A stretch of DNA of 64,000 nt from Chryseobacterium sp. IHB B 17019 (lineage in GTDB: Bacteria; Bacteroidota; Bacteroidia; Flavobacteriales; Weeksellaceae): the NCBI RefSeq assembly GCF_001456155.1, contig NZ_CP013293.1, positions 2,480,001 through 2,544,000 on the forward strand, written 5' to 3'. The notes under the pieces are model-generated. The model saw nothing but the letters and a program-made list of their open reading frames with translations. It ran no database searches and had not been told where the DNA came from. Shown one piece after another: positions 57,510 through 64,000 of this stretch. A program made the translations under genes and the position numbers. Numbering within the stretch: the stretch's first letter is position 1; each line of letters begins with the position of its first letter.

Positions 57510-58415
57510 ATGTTTAAATTACTTTCAAAAGAAAGCAATATTTTTTCAATTCCTGTTTATATTGGTTTTCTTCTTTTAATAGTAATATTTTTTAACATAC
57601 TGAATTTCAATACTTATGAAGCAATTATTGCCGGAATTACCTTCTTGGGAATTGCTTTGGGATATTTCTGTTTTCATAGCATTGCCCTGAATTATCAGAC
57701 TCATCTGCCTTTATTTTTGTATACATTTTTTGTTTTTGGACTTTATCCCGGTAATTTGGACATCGGAATTGCCGTTTCACTGCTTACGAATTCCTTTCTT
57801 TTGTTACTTTTAATGAGTACCAATGAAGACATCAGAAAGAAGTCGTATGTTTTGGTTGGTTCCATTATAGCATTGAATTTTATTTTCCTTCCTACCACGT
57901 GGCCAATGGCAGTTTTTGTGATCATTCACGTCATTGCGACTTCAGCGAGAGTCAGCTTGAATCTTTTCAGGTTTTTGCTGGGAGTTATTTTGATAGGGCT
58001 TGGATATTTTTCGGTTATGATTTTTATGAATTTTACAACTTGGAATATCGATTATTTTCCTTTCGGGAAGATAAAGCTGGTGACGGATTATGTAGCATTA
58101 TTTCCTTTGATTCCTATTGTTTTAATGCTGATTTACGCCGTTTATGACCATTTTAAAAATTATAATAAAAAGAGCCCTGTAAGCCGCTACAAATATACAT
58201 TTCTACTGGTATTTTCTGTGGCTCAGCTGATTACGATTATTCTTTATATGAATAAAAGTTATGAATATTTATTGCTTCTTGCCTTTCCTTCAACCATCAT
58301 TATTAGTAGGATGTTGAAGTTTTTACCTAAATACTGGATGCAGGAAGTAAGTGTATGGTTGATTATTTTTAGTTTAATTGGCTTTAAGGCCGGAACTTAT
58401 TTTGATTTATTTTAA
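57510..58415 (+). CDS. Multi-pass membrane protein (DUF6427-like)
   Basis: 301 residues with about eight to nine membrane helices starting with FSIPVYIGFLLLIVIFFNIL and ending LIIFSLIGFKAGTYFDLF. It matches the Flavobacteriia-type DUF6427 protein by topology, size and gene neighbourhood (divergent from the DUF6341-like gene, 6 bp before a DUF3109 gene). No catalytic residues can be named. Possibly involved in gliding-related or envelope functions, but that is only a guess from its taxonomic distribution. Confidence 0.82.
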   Translation: MFKLLSKESNIFSIPVYIGFLLLIVIFFNILNFNTYEAIIAGITFLGIALGYFCFHSIALNYQTHLPLFLYTFFVFGLYPGNLDIGIAVSLLTNSFLLLLLMSTNEDIRKKSYVLVGSIIALNFIFLPTTWPMAVFVIIHVIATSARVSLNLFRFLLGVILIGLGYFSVMIFMNFTTWNIDYFPFGKIKLVTDYVALFPLIPIVLMLIYAVYDHFKNYNKKSPVSRYKYTFLLVFSVAQLITIILYMNKSYEYLLLLAFPSTIIISRMLKFLPKYWMQEVSVWLIIFSLIGFKAGTYFDLF

Positions 58416-58421
58416 AAGATT

Positions 58422-59006
58422 ATGATTCAGATAGATGATAAATTGATCTCCGAAGAAATTTTTTCTGAAGAGTTTGTCTGCAACCTTTCGAAATGTAAAG
58501 GTGCATGTTGTGTGGAAGGAGATGTGGGTGCTCCGTTGGATAAGAACGAACTGGAAATTTTAGATAGTATTTTCGATAAAATCAAGCCTTATCTTACTCA
58601 GGAAGGTATCAAAGCCCTTGAAGAACAGGGAACCTGGACCACTGACCCGCAGGACGGAATGTATGTAACGCCGATGGTGGAAAATCGCGAGTGTGCTTAT
58701 GTAACTTTTGATGAAAAAGGAATTACAAAATGTGGAATCGAAAAGGCCTATGAAGACGGCGCTATTGACTGGCAAAAGCCTATTTCATGCCACCTTTACC
58801 CGATCCGCGTGACGGAATATTCTGCTTTTACAGCCTTGAATTATCATGAATGGAATGTCTGCAGCGATGCCTGTGCATTAGGAAAAGAACTGCAGGTTCC
58901 CGTTTATAAATTCCTGAAAAATCCTCTGATCAGAAAATACGGCGAAGAGTTCTATGATGTCCTGAGCGGAGTTGCCGAAGAATGGAAAAAGGAATATGGG
59001 TCTTAA
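58422..59006 (+). CDS. DUF3109 family Cys-rich protein (YkgJ-like)
   Basis: 194 residues. Cys clusters suit a metal centre: CNLSKCKGACC near residue 20-30, then ECAYVTFDEKGITKCGIEKA, PISCHLYPIRVTEYSAF, and NVCSDACALGKE. The order is that of the DUF3109 family, related to zinc/iron-chelating YkgJ domains. It starts 6 bp after the membrane gene, so the two are co-transcribed. Function unknown. Confidence 0.92.
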   Translation: MIQIDDKLISEEIFSEEFVCNLSKCKGACCVEGDVGAPLDKNELEILDSIFDKIKPYLTQEGIKALEEQGTWTTDPQDGMYVTPMVENRECAYVTFDEKGITKCGIEKAYEDGAIDWQKPISCHLYPIRVTEYSAFTALNYHEWNVCSDACALGKELQVPVYKFLKNPLIRKYGEEFYDVLSGVAEEWKKEYGS

Positions 59007-59044
59007 ACCAAAGGAAATTAAATAACTTTTAAATTAAAATAACA

Positions 59045-59075
59045 AAAACCGTAGAAAACATTTCTACGGTTTTAT
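59045..59075. terminator. Bidirectional terminator between the DUF3109 and LolA-like genes
   Basis: Thirteen-base perfect arms AAAACCGTAGAAA (59045-59057) and TTTCTACGGTTTT (59061-59073), loop ACA. Confidence 0.92.
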
Positions 59076-59096
59076 ATTTTAAAGACAAATCATTAT

Positions 59097-59789
59097 TTAT
59101 TTAAAATCTGCGTCTGTAACTCCGGAATTGATAGTAACTTTTGTTGTTTTAATTGTTACTTTTTGTCCGTTTCCTTCAGCTTCAATCTCCGCAGGGAATT
59201 TGATTCCGTCAACAGTCATGTAGCTTTTTACAGTTGCATTTCCTTCTGTAGCAGAAGATTTATACAGCAATCCTGTGGAAGCGTCAAAATAGAATTTTCC
59301 TTTATCAGAATTCAGGACGTTGTAATCTTTTCCATCTATTTTTTCAACTGTTACGCTGGAATAGCTTGCAGGATCGTAAGACAGGGCGTCAATCACCTTA
59401 CTTTTCTTTAATTCTGCAATTTTATCAGCCGGAATATCGTGCTTTTGTCCCATTTGGTCAAAATATCCTTTTTCTCCATCAAAAAACTGAACCATTTTCT
59501 GTCCCATTACAGACTGCTCAGATTTGAATTTGTTCCCCATTTTCTTAGTTACCATCATTACTTCAGCAGGTAATCCCGGTACAGTAAGGGTATTTTCAAT
59601 AACGGTAGTTTTGATGGCTTCCAATTTATCTTTTCCTCCAAGAGCTTTCAGATAGCTGTCTATCACTTCTTTAGGGGTTAGTTTCGACTTTACGGCTTCC
59701 GTTTTCGCGGAAGTAGAAGTGGTCTGCTGCGCAGCTACTGATGTGGAAAAAAGTACGGCACAGAAAAACGGAATGATGATCTTTTTCAT
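59097..59789 (-). CDS. Secreted LolA/LppX-like protein
   Basis: 230 residues: signal peptide (MKKIIIPFFCAVLFSTSVAA), helical LTPKEVIDSYLKALGGKDKL, then a long beta-sheet (VIENTLTVPGLPAEVMMVTK, GQKMVQFFDGEKGYFDQMGQ, VLNSDKGKFYFDASTGLLYK). The pattern resembles the LolA-like half-barrel of lipoprotein-sorting proteins, though without a clear LolA signature. Function unknown. Its box TATATTTA is one base off consensus. Confidence 0.82.
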   Translation of the reverse strand: MKKIIIPFFCAVLFSTSVAAQQTTSTSAKTEAVKSKLTPKEVIDSYLKALGGKDKLEAIKTTVIENTLTVPGLPAEVMMVTKKMGNKFKSEQSVMGQKMVQFFDGEKGYFDQMGQKHDIPADKIAELKKSKVIDALSYDPASYSSVTVEKIDGKDYNVLNSDKGKFYFDASTGLLYKSSATEGNATVKSYMTVDGIKFPAEIEAEGNGQKVTIKTTKVTINSGVTDADFK

Positions 59790-59855
59790 ATATAAAGTTT
59801 AGGGCGTAAATATATGAATATTGTGTGAAATATATTATGAGTTAAAGCATCAAAA

Positions 59856-59884
59856 AAAACCTCCGAAATTTCCGGAGGTTTTAC
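59856..59884 (-). terminator. Trigger factor terminator
   Basis: Arms AAAACCTCCG (59856-59865) and CGGAGGTTTT (59873-59882), followed by T-run on the minus strand. Confidence 0.9.
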
Positions 59885-59904
59885 ATTATTTATAATAAAA
59901 TAAA

Positions 59905-61239
59905 TTATTTTTTAAGTTCTTCTAAAAATTCGTCGTGAGAAATTTTAGTCTCTTTTTTAGTTGCTTTTTCAAGAATAACATCTTTAAGCTTCGTCATGGC
60001 AACTTCAGAAGAAATTTGTCTTACCTGCTCCTGGTCTTTCAACATTTCAACAGCATATTTCTGGATTTCCTCATCACCTAAGTGGTGGATTCCGTAGATC
60101 GCCAATTGGTTTCTCACCAACTGCTCAGCCTGCGCCAAAACATCTGCATAATCCAACTGGATTTCGTTGTCCGTCATCAATTTTCCTTCGATGATCTGGT
60201 ATTTCAATTGGTTTTTCTCAGCTTCAAGGATTTCCTTAGCCTGAGCTTCAGACTGGATATTTTGGTTTGAGAATACCAACCATTTTACCAAAAATTCTTC
60301 AGGAAGTTTTACTTCTTCTTTTTCAGAAACCTGCTCCAATACTTTATTCACAAAGTGAACATCAGCATTTTGCTGGAAGTATTCATCCAATTCAGATTTT
60401 ACTTTTTCCTTCAATTCTTCTTCAGACTTGATGTTTCCTTCACCATATACTTTATCAAAAAGTTCCTGGTTAAGCTCAGCCAAGTTCAAAGAATAGAAAT
60501 CTTTTACTTTTACCTCAACTTCATTGTGGTGTAAATGCTCAGCTTCTTCTTTAGAGAATCCTAATTCTTTAGCTAGTTCTTCATCACCGGCAAGAGTTTC
60601 TTTGGATACTCTTACAGTACCGTCCATTTTCAAAGATTTTACCAATTTGAAAGCTTCTTTGTTTTCAGCAGTAATGGTAACGTTCTTTGGATGGTGGTGA
60701 TGCTCTCCTTCTGCATTTTCTTCTACAACCTGAGAAATTTCTAAAGCGATGTAAGAATCTTTAGTGATTTTATCTTGAGGAACCTGCTCAGCGAAACGCT
60801 TCTGCATGTTTTCAATGCTCTTGTTGATTTCTTTTTCAGAAGCTTCTACTTTGTAGTGAGGCGCTTCATATTTAGCAAGATCTATTGTGAATTCAGGCTC
60901 GTATCCTACTTCAAAAGCAACTTCCAATTGATCAGCGTTGTAATCGAATTCGTTTACAGGCTGAGGAACTGGCTGACCAACTAATCTTAATTTGTTGTCA
61001 TTAACATAGCTGTTCAAAGCATCAGAAACCTGTTTGTTGATTTCTTCGAATGCAATACCTGCTTCATATTGCTTTCTAACCATACTTAAAGGCACTTTTC
61101 CTTTTCTGAAACCAGGAACTTGCGCATTTTTAGCATAATTAATCAATTGTTTCTCAACTTTTTCTTTATAGTCAGATTTCTCCAATGTCACTGTAAGCAA
61201 TGCACTTACATCATCATGGTTTTGTGCGGTAACCTTCAT
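59905..61239 (-). CDS. tig: Trigger factor (ribosome-bound chaperone)
   Basis: 444 residues. The ribosome-binding domain carries the signature PGFRKGKVPLSMVRKQYEAGI near residues 42-62 (GFRxGKxP), the PPIase domain is shortened or diverged (residues about 150-260), and the C-terminal helical arms form the chaperone cradle. A His-rich patch GEHHHHPKN lies near residue 178. It assists nascent-chain folding. A perfect minus-7 box, TATTTTTG at 61262-61269, with a TTG 22 bp before it, gives a 22-nt leader. Confidence 0.93.
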   Translation of the reverse strand: MKVTAQNHDDVSALLTVTLEKSDYKEKVEKQLINYAKNAQVPGFRKGKVPLSMVRKQYEAGIAFEEINKQVSDALNSYVNDNKLRLVGQPVPQPVNEFDYNADQLEVAFEVGYEPEFTIDLAKYEAPHYKVEASEKEINKSIENMQKRFAEQVPQDKITKDSYIALEISQVVEENAEGEHHHHPKNVTITAENKEAFKLVKSLKMDGTVRVSKETLAGDEELAKELGFSKEEAEHLHHNEVEVKVKDFYSLNLAELNQELFDKVYGEGNIKSEEELKEKVKSELDEYFQQNADVHFVNKVLEQVSEKEEVKLPEEFLVKWLVFSNQNIQSEAQAKEILEAEKNQLKYQIIEGKLMTDNEIQLDYADVLAQAEQLVRNQLAIYGIHHLGDEEIQKYAVEMLKDQEQVRQISSEVAMTKLKDVILEKATKKETKISHDEFLEELKK

Positions 61240-61261
61240 TATTGATTAAAATTTTAGGTTG

Positions 61262-61294
61262 CAAAAATATGAAAATTTTATGAAAATCACTCAA
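61262..61294 (-). promoter_or_regulatory. Promoter of tig
   Basis: Minus strand: TATTTTTG (61262-61269) and TTG (61292-61294), 22-bp spacing, leader about 22 nt. Confidence 0.6.
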
Positions 61295-61525
61295 TTAAAA
61301 CCAACTTAAAAAGCCAAATATTGTTAAAAGGTAAATAAGATAATTATTGTACTTCTTCTAAAGCAACCATATAAGTAATTTTTAAATCTGTTTTCTCTTG
61401 TATTCTTATAAAATAACTAAAGTATATTGAATGGTAGTAAAAAAACAAATTATTTATATAGAAATAAATCTACCACAAAAATGTGAAATTAACAAAAAAT
61501 ACATATAAAAAGTTATTTTTTTAAT

Positions 61526-61533
61526 TATTTTTG
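61526..61533 (+). promoter_or_regulatory. Minus-7 element TATTTTTG with a ~200-nt leader to the 61737 gene
   Basis: Perfect TAnnTTTG in AT-rich DNA. No closer box was found before the 61737 ATG, but chance matches are possible here. Confidence 0.4.
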
Positions 61534-61736
61534 CCATTATAAAACTATTTTTAAATCAAATAGTTAAAAACTAAGTTTAATATTCACCTAAATTAAATTT
61601 AATCCGAAATAAATTAACATATATAATATTTTAAAACACAAATAATAAATATTGTGCTTAGAAAACTAATGCTTAAAACTTCTTAAATGGATAAGGCTTT
61701 TTAATTAAAAAAAAACATTAATATAAAGAATAATTT

Positions 61737-63194
61737 ATGACAACAACTACTCGAATTGTAGTATATCCGTGGTGTAAAACCAATTTTGGATTTGCTCTAA
61801 TTTCGTTCCTACTTCTGATTATTTCACAAAATAGCTTTGCCCAAACCAGGGTAATTGTCAACCCCGGATTAGAATTTGGAGTTGCTGCCGGAACGGTACA
61901 ACAAACTGATACCAACTTCGGATTTGGAGCAACTTTAGATGCCGGTTTACCAGTCAGTTCACCCTGGTATACTTCGCATCCCACTCAGGCAGGTGCTTGT
62001 TCCGTCGGCGTTGTCGGAGCGTGTCACCCTGTTGAAGTCTGGGGAAGTGGTTTTGGTGGAGTTCCTGCTGCACAGGGAACCAATTTTGTTGAACTGAATG
62101 CCTATGTAAGTTCCATGATCTATCAGAATATGTATTTGGCCAATGGGGATATCATCAATTTTAGCTTCAGACACAGGGCCAGATTAGATACATCCGAACG
62201 TGCTGCCATGGTGATTGAAAATCAAAACCAGGTAAATATAGCTACCGTAAGACAGACTGTGTTACCTTCAAGTACGACAGTTTGGTCTACCAATGCAGGA
62301 TCTTATACTTTTACGGGAACTTCCGGTGTGTACAGGGTAGGTTTCAGGGCAATTAATACAACCAATCCCGGTGCAGGTAACTTATTGGATGATATCAGAA
62401 TCACGCTTAATCCTCTTATTGACTTGAAGTTTTCCAACGCTCTGTCGGCTTGTGAAGGATTAAGTGATGGTACTTTATTTCTGAGAGTCAGTGGTGCGGT
62501 GACAACTGCAACTACAGTAGCTGTCGAGCTTATCAATCCAAATAATGGTACAGCTTTCGCCTCAGACAGCGATATTACTTTAACAGGTGTTACCAATTCA
62601 AGAGGGACACCGGTGGTCACCCATACTCCGGGAAGCAGTATTTATTTAGTAACAATACCTACAGGAAATTATGACGGCGGGGTAACTCCCGGATATTCCA
62701 GCCCGAATAATGATGAAGACGGAATTGCAATCAACATTTCTTCTTTAAATGATACGGTTTATGAGCCCAATGAAACCTTTAAATTTGAAATCAAACAACA
62801 GGGAACCAATGGCTCAACCAATAATTTTGTTTCAACCTCATCCCCAATTTACGGAGATACTTACTATCCTCAAACCAATAATTATACTATACAAAGATGT
62901 GTCTGCTACGATGATGCCAATACAGCAACAGCAGGGATTGACAGCAAGGTAGGTTTTTCTAACCTTCAAAAAATAATCCCAAATGACGGAAGCTGGCCCG
63001 CGAGCAGGAAATCTGCCCATATCGTATTAGAATCCAACAATAAAGGTTTTGTCATTTCCAGAATGACGACAGCACAGATAACAGCCATAGTTTCTCCCCA
63101 GGAAGGAATGATGGTGTATGATACTATTGCAAAATGTTTAAAAATATACATTGGAACCGAGTGGAGCTGCTTCAGTACCCCAACTTGTCCATAA
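61737..63194 (+). CDS. Secreted adhesin-like protein with C-terminal repeat module
   Basis: 485 residues. A signal peptide is preceded by a 20-residue polar stretch (MTTTTRIVVYPWCKTNFGFA, cleavage after NSFAQ). The body has a beta-sandwich, lectin-like look (VNPGLEFG, EVWGSGFGG, FVELNA). The last about 60 residues form a module (AHIVLESNNKGFVISRMTTA, then EGMMVYDTIAKCLKIY, then GTEWSCF) that recurs twice in the next gene. It lacks a T9SS C-terminal domain. Possibly a surface or fibre-type protein; the family is not otherwise recognised. Confidence 0.75.
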   Translation: MTTTTRIVVYPWCKTNFGFALISFLLLIISQNSFAQTRVIVNPGLEFGVAAGTVQQTDTNFGFGATLDAGLPVSSPWYTSHPTQAGACSVGVVGACHPVEVWGSGFGGVPAAQGTNFVELNAYVSSMIYQNMYLANGDIINFSFRHRARLDTSERAAMVIENQNQVNIATVRQTVLPSSTTVWSTNAGSYTFTGTSGVYRVGFRAINTTNPGAGNLLDDIRITLNPLIDLKFSNALSACEGLSDGTLFLRVSGAVTTATTVAVELINPNNGTAFASDSDITLTGVTNSRGTPVVTHTPGSSIYLVTIPTGNYDGGVTPGYSSPNNDEDGIAINISSLNDTVYEPNETFKFEIKQQGTNGSTNNFVSTSSPIYGDTYYPQTNNYTIQRCVCYDDANTATAGIDSKVGFSNLQKIIPNDGSWPASRKSAHIVLESNNKGFVISRMTTAQITAIVSPQEGMMVYDTIAKCLKIYIGTEWSCFSTPTCP

Positions 63195-63230
63195 TTATTT
63201 TAAAATTTAATCCTGTTTAAAAATTATAAA

Positions 63231-63770
63231 ATGAAAAATATATTAACCATATTATTAATAGGTACAGCAGTATGTTCAAATGCCCAGGTTATCGTAGGGG
63301 ATGCTGTAGGTACGGCAGCCGTAAAAACCTCTGTTTTACTGGATTTTGCACCCAACGAAAATAAAGGAATCATCTTGCCTTACGTAAGAACATTACCCAC
63401 TGCACCGGCAGAAGGAACGTTGATTCTTGATGCCACTGATGCTACCAAAGCCCGTGTAAAATATTACAACGGTGCATGGATTGATCTGAGTGGTCAGGAT
63501 GCTGATGTAAGTGCTGCTTTAGCCACTCAGCCAACGGTTTCACAAATAGCGGAAGGAGCTGGTGAAAAAGTAATCATCGGAGCAGCGTCCAGTGCGGCCA
63601 ATGGTGTTTTGGTCTTAGAATCTACCACCAAAGCAATGGTGCTTCCCACCGTACAGGATGTTCAGAATATTCCCAGCCCGTCTGCCGGAATGATGGTGTA
63701 CATCAACAAAGAAGGGGCAAAACGCCTGGCTGTATTCAACGGCAGCAAATGGTCATATTGGAAGCCATAA
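63231..63770 (+). CDS. Secreted protein with two copies of the same module
   Basis: 179 residues. Signal peptide (MKNILTILLIGTAVCSNAQ) then module 1 (VLLDFAPNENKGIILPYVRT, then EGTLILDATD, then YYNGAWIDLS), a linker, and module 2 (VLVLESTTKAMVLPTVQDVQ, then SAGMMVYINK, then VFNGSKWSYW). The module also ends the preceding protein. It starts 36 bp after that gene, so the two form an operon. No T9SS domain. The function is unknown; the 'NGxxW' ending resembles fibre-tip repeats. Confidence 0.78.
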   Translation: MKNILTILLIGTAVCSNAQVIVGDAVGTAAVKTSVLLDFAPNENKGIILPYVRTLPTAPAEGTLILDATDATKARVKYYNGAWIDLSGQDADVSAALATQPTVSQIAEGAGEKVIIGAASSAANGVLVLESTTKAMVLPTVQDVQNIPSPSAGMMVYINKEGAKRLAVFNGSKWSYWKP

Positions 63771-63828
63771 TTAAATAAAACCAAAATAGATATCGGATAT
63801 ATTCTAAAAACATAAAAAACTTGTTCCA

Positions 63829-63853
63829 AAAACCTCCTGTCCCGGGAGGTTTT
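63829..63853 (+). terminator. Terminator after the secreted-protein operon
   Basis: Arms AAAACCTCC (63829-63837) and GGAGGTTTT (63845-63853). Confidence 0.82.
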
Positions 63854-63920
63854 ATTGTTTCAGAGGCCTTGAGCTTTAATTTAATAAAATAAAAAATAAA
63901 AAATAATTAATAAAAAATAA

Positions 63921-63948
63921 AAAACCACCGAAATATTTCAGTGGTTTT
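63921..63948 (-). terminator. Terminator of the partial minus-strand gene at the right edge
   Basis: Arms AAAACCAC (63921-63928) and GTGGTTTT (63941-63948) with further imperfect pairing inside; T-rich on the minus strand. Confidence 0.6.
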
Positions 63949-63968
63949 TTCAACAAGATAAAAATATA

Positions 63969-64000
63969 TTAGTTTATAATAGTATAGTTTGCCTGAGCAT
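63969..64000 (-). CDS. Possible C-terminal end of a gene cut by the window edge
   Basis: Minus-strand reading gives AQANYTIIN then stop at 63969-63971. Only ten codons are in the window, but a terminator lies just after it in the right direction. The product is unknown. Confidence 0.35.
   Translation of the reverse strand, partial: AQANYTIIN

Larger units (their letters stand above)
61240..61736. other. Non-coding region between tig and the secreted-protein operon
   Basis: About 500 very AT-rich bases. It holds the tig promoter (61262-61294, minus) and a perfect TATTTTTG box at 61526-61533 (plus) that would give an unusually long leader of roughly 200 nt. Between, I see only a short minus-strand open stretch that ends at about 61340 and has no start; no RNA structure is recognised. 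Confidence 0.55.

Noticed and set aside
61338..61440. Short minus-strand stretch ending ...TYMVALEEVQ in the tig upstream gap, looking like a gene remnant
   Set aside because: Only the last 15 or so codons look protein-like and there is no start codon; too short to call a pseudogene.
1..64000. CRISPR array, prophage or transposase
   Set aside because: No regularly spaced direct repeats of 25-40 bp, no integrase, terminase or transposase-like protein was seen; the only tandem array is the CATTAAAT octamer block.

Overview
The window is chromosomal DNA from a low-GC member of the Bacteroidota, class Flavobacteriia, most probably Chryseobacterium or a close Weeksellaceae relative. The basis is the gene repertoire (T9SS sorting domain, OstA-like and START-like proteins, YqgE, DUF6341/DUF6427-like pair, class I NrdA/NrdB without ATP cones), the absence of Shine-Dalgarno motifs, many perfect TAnnTTTG promoter boxes, and several Flavobacteriia-type intergenic micro-repeats. 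It is mostly housekeeping and accessory chromosome. I see no prophage, transposase, CRISPR array, tRNA or rRNA.

Layout. 1-3911 (minus): a MacA/MacB-type ABC export operon, with the adaptor cut by the window edge. 4335-7540 (plus): nrdB, a small ABM-fold gene and nrdA, behind a leader with DnaA-box-like sites. 7825-9987: a T9SS-secreted leucine-rich protein. 10087-15273: DUF72, small hypotheticals, HD hydrolase, alpha/beta hydrolase, sugar kinase and DUF4241. 15340-17955: valS. 18084-19644: DUF1573 protein and PPK2 behind a ten-copy octamer array. 19739-20065 (minus): RNase P RNA. 20235-21393: ECF sigma factor with an overlapping membrane gene. 21448-24901: rpoN and asnS. 25044-27692: AraC regulator and serine hydrolase. 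27743-28861: rpsP-rimM. 29089-30844: nitroreductase, Gre-like factor and SRPBCC protein.

31055-36755: M3 peptidase, TPR protein, an unknown protein and a TonB-dependent-type outer membrane protein. 36866-38249: panD and a flippase-like membrane protein. 38649-41019: HU, pdxH, YqgE and a cell-wall amidase. 41100-43742: START-like protein, a degenerate class IV aminotransferase and a class III aminotransferase. 44193-49568: fur-ostA, kup and the PDH E1 beta subunit. 49883-51562: a Gly/Ala-zipper lipoprotein, a 70-residue membrane partner and DUF2147. 51713-55757: LTA-synthase-like sulfatase, pssA, a DnaQ-like exonuclease and DUF2007. 56049-61239: FAH-family enzyme, Usp, DUF6341/6427-like pair, DUF3109, a LolA-like protein and trigger factor. 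61737-63770: two secreted proteins sharing a repeated module.

Themes: (i) several genes carry a TAnnTTTG box only 3-5 nt before the start codon, which predicts leaderless mRNAs; (ii) intergenic micro-repeat families also appear in frame inside valS and the M3 peptidase; (iii) the class IV aminotransferase has lost its PLP-binding residues; (iv) the lipoprotein/membrane pair at 49.9-50.9 kb is the best candidate for an undescribed toxin-type or envelope system. All functional statements come from reading motifs; no database search was run.
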